NCBI GenBank assembly: GCA_031180725.1 | Contig: JAPSLO010000001.1 | Location: 496,001 to 560,000, forward strand | Source of the DNA: Roseomonas sp. | Lineage (GTDB): Bacteria > Pseudomonadota > Alphaproteobacteria > Acetobacterales > Acetobacteraceae | Length of the DNA: 64,000 nucleotides | Direction: 5' to 3' | In this document: positions 62,401 to 64,000 of the stretch, one piece after another | How the letters are laid out: every line of letters starts with the position of its first letter | Position numbering within the stretch: position 1 is the first letter of the stretch | Translations under genes and position numbers: made by a program | Notes under the pieces: generated by a model | What the model was told of the DNA's origin: nothing | What the model saw: the letters and a program-made list of their open reading frames with translations, nothing else | Databases searched by the model: none

Positions 62401-64000
62401 CACGGCGCGCCGGCTCGCCTCGACCCGGCTGGAAACCCAGCGGATCACGAATAGCTGGCGCGAGCTGGAGCAGGTCGGCGTCCAGGCCTTCGAGCGGGTG
62501 GGCTCGGCGATCACCGAGGCGCTGGCCACGGGCGAGCTGAAGGCGCTGCGCTTCGCCGACATCTGGCGCGCGGTGATGAGCGAGGCGGCCCAAGCCGTGC
62601 TGAAGCTCGGCGTCATCAACCCGCTGCTCAACTCCGTCTTCGGCGGCACTCGGGGCAGTCTGTGGGATCTCTTCAGCGGTGCGTCGAGCGCCGCCAGTGC
62701 TGGTGGCGGGGGAGTGGCCGGCCCGGCGGCTGCTGCTGCGGGCGGCGGGGGCGGTGGAGGCCTTTTCCTCGGCGCTGTGGGGTCTCAGCAGGCCGCTGCG
62801 GCAGCGGGCGGTGGCGGCGGTCTGTTCGGCGGCCTGGGCAGCCTGTTTTCCATGGGGAGCGGGCTCAACAACCTGACCGGCGGCGGCCTGTTCAACAGCG
62901 GCCTGTTCAGTGGGGTGGGCGGCTGGCTGGGCTCCACCATCCCGGGGACGGGGGTGGCGGCCATCGGGAACAGCACCGCCCTGTATGGCGAAGGCGTGGC
63001 GGCCTTCACCCAGGGCGGCGTTGCTGGTGCGAACGGCACGGCGGCAACGGCCGGCGCGACCTGGGGACAGGCGCTAGGCGGCATCGGTATCGGCTATATG
63101 GGCGGCTCCCTCATTGGCGGCATGATCGCCGGGGACAGCCCGGCGCGGCAGACCAATGCGCAGATCGGCGCCGGCGGCGGCGCGGTGGCGGGCGCGGTGA
63201 TCGGGTCCGTGTTCCCGGTGATTGGCACCATGGCGGGCGCCATCATCGGCGGCCTGATTGGCGGCGCGGGCGGCGGCCTGCTGGGGCCGGGCAAGGGCTT
63301 CAGCGGCGGCGACGTGCATGTGGGCACGGACAGCCGCGGCCTGCTGCGCATAGATGGCACGGCCGAAAAGAATTACGACATGCGGCCGGTAGTGGACGCC
63401 CTGGCGCAGCAGATCGAGCAAATCAACGCTCTCATGCAGCAAATGGGCGTCCGTATCTCCGGGGACAACAACTGGTTTGCCGCTGTCGGGGCCGGCGAGA
63501 GTGAACACCCGAAGGATCTGCGCGGCGCCCTGATGAAGTGGATGCGGGAACGCCAGTTCCAGGCGGATGACCCGCTGGTTAATCAGGCCATCTCCGGCAC
63601 GGATGACATTGACGATGCCCTGAAGCGCGCACAGTGGGTGAAGGAAGTCTACCAGCCCATGGTGAACGCCGCGGACGGGGCCGCTTCCTTCCGCCGCAGC
63701 CTGGATGAGATCAACAAGCAATTCGCGGACGCTTCCGCCAAGGCGCAGCAGTATGGCTTGGACGTGTCCGTGGTGACGGAGGCGCACCAGAAGGCCATCA
63801 ATGACGCCCTGTATGCGCGCCAGCGGGCGGCGGAGGACACCCGCGCCGGGTTCCGGCAGCGTGAGTTGTCGGCCGGCGGCACTGCCATTCAGCAAGCCGG
63901 GTTCCAGCGCCAGCAGATGAACCGTGCCCATGAGCGGGAGCGGGCGGATTTCCAGTCGCGGATGGAGGCGCAGGGTTTCGAGCCGGAGTGGATCGAGACG
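59450..64000 (+). CDS. tape measure protein with embedded lysozyme/transglycosylase-like segment (partial, runs off right edge)
   Basis: ATG 59450 overlapping upstream stop; frame open for 1517 codons; NDIFTQLSMGQGVMMTLMAQGPQIVQGFGG; internal FGRALAQTESGGTPGAVNAQGYLGLYQFGAARLADLGVY; Gly/Ala-rich segment. Confidence 0.88.
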   Translation, partial: MSGSTGGGDGAEQDILKLGIDASGVKRGGNEAEAALDKVKEAAQDAAGALDKVAPASTTAGAGLSKVPGPAQQAGAGLTGVTTAATGASTALGKVPGAAAGAAAGADKTRDAAKKAAEAFKDWERALAALDAGAAKVKPRVDELAQQFQRSGLVSSQAAQKMAELHVAMETNRKQALALGQGLSEVNGWLAGRLHGSVNQVGSAVRGTADRMRDLGSSARLTARELQMLAPQLNDIFTQLSMGQGVMMTLMAQGPQIVQGFGGVTPMFSRIVQVLGAGRLAVAGFAAAGVAAIAAHNAHEGALASLRNRLRTVSDEYTETANAVEAASRRIARTTFGVSRENAQDANIALRGAGRGLGPIDVGALTADIADFSRTVATDFAGATQLMTRLMRDPAQVVQELADKGFPGLNQSLIVTLEALQRGGSRAEAFQIALDRIRQQTRGAREDVSPLSRAWEELSKAMGEFWDAIGPAVVGAGAVLLNWLASLARGMTGVIRAINQLRRMPSTNAGPVSLDEVGSAYEGLRNPSFGRALAQTESGGTPGAVNAQGYLGLYQFGAARLADLGVYRPAPGENLRGNAFGGSFAIPGFAGVQTREDFLANAQAQEEVFRRHVERLDAVIDALGVLGTDLTIGGVRVNREGLRAVGHLGGEEGLARFVASRGEHNPGDANGTRLMDYFRAFSVQADRVEVDGDRVTVPGGGPAPGASSSQVIEVGRPGGDMDRALRIARGSENVVAPDLGRVTNLESVQRAIELLERMREVSSDPRLTDVLDSGLQRLRATAETLRDPIERYIEEIRRSAAVAEQAGEPHQRLTERMQAFDEAMRQQGVVVSTADRMRVMVEVIKELNAGFAGVTREVERQIASTQTMTAAYQRGDEAVARATERERAIAEVRRAGVQGAEAQAVAVDALAEKYRQLTVVEVDRQSAAGAREAERQIELLEAEARLAGATADERERELAALRERQRIQRGGGDVNSGASQAAMDTARRLASTRLETQRITNSWRELEQVGVQAFERVGSAITEALATGELKALRFADIWRAVMSEAAQAVLKLGVINPLLNSVFGGTRGSLWDLFSGASSAASAGGGGVAGPAAAAAGGGGGGGLFLGAVGSQQAAAAAGGGGGLFGGLGSLFSMGSGLNNLTGGGLFNSGLFSGVGGWLGSTIPGTGVAAIGNSTALYGEGVAAFTQGGVAGANGTAATAGATWGQALGGIGIGYMGGSLIGGMIAGDSPARQTNAQIGAGGGAVAGAVIGSVFPVIGTMAGAIIGGLIGGAGGGLLGPGKGFSGGDVHVGTDSRGLLRIDGTAEKNYDMRPVVDALAQQIEQINALMQQMGVRISGDNNWFAAVGAGESEHPKDLRGALMKWMRERQFQADDPLVNQAISGTDDIDDALKRAQWVKEVYQPMVNAADGAASFRRSLDEINKQFADASAKAQQYGLDVSVVTEAHQKAINDALYARQRAAEDTRAGFRQRELSAGGTAIQQAGFQRQQMNRAHERERADFQSRMEAQGFEPEWIET

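Noticed and set aside
62690-63300. Gly/Ala-rich repetitive DNA in tape measure as tandem repeat
   Set aside because: Reads as in-frame low-complexity/hydrophobic protein segment; no exact repeat unit found by eye.

Overview
Window of a GC-rich, probably alphaproteobacterial (Acetobacteraceae-like, inference) chromosome that carries most of a tailed-phage prophage. Left flank: partial N-formylglutamate amidohydrolase gene (minus strand, runs off the left edge) and a tRNA-Val(GAC), the likely attachment site. Prophage from about 0.83 kb to beyond the right edge: tyrosine integrase and excisionase-like HTH, leftward early operon (RecT, Gp157-like), CI-like/Cro-like switch, RuvC-like nuclease, gp4-like primase/helicase, Dda-like helicase, orphan C5-MTase, MmcB-like nuclease, HD and HNH proteins, ParB-MTase, terminase, portal, MuF-like protein, a 1595-aa protein (NUDIX + kinase-like + ADP-ribosyltransferase), a 12.5-kb accessory island that splits the head genes, then prohead protease, scaffold, decoration, capsid and tail genes, ending inside a tape measure with an embedded muralytic-like domain. 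Most notable observations: (1) an 18-bp palindromic operator (consensus WTCGCATCNNGATGCGAW) dispersed at 15 or more mostly intergenic positions over about 45 kb, with a CTTG (-35-like) 5-7 bp downstream at six sites, suggesting a phage-wide repressor regulon; (2) the giant NUDIX/kinase-like/ART head-associated protein; (3) a hybrid histidine kinase + MetOD1-like cassette inside the prophage next to a possibly truncated vWA gene; (4) a canonical -1 frameshift site (G GGA AAC) in the tail chaperone gene; (5) a ~600-bp MITE-like IS remnant with 14-bp inverted repeats and 8-bp target duplication; (6) a C11 tract inside a coding sequence. All product calls come from reading translations by eye; no database search was run.
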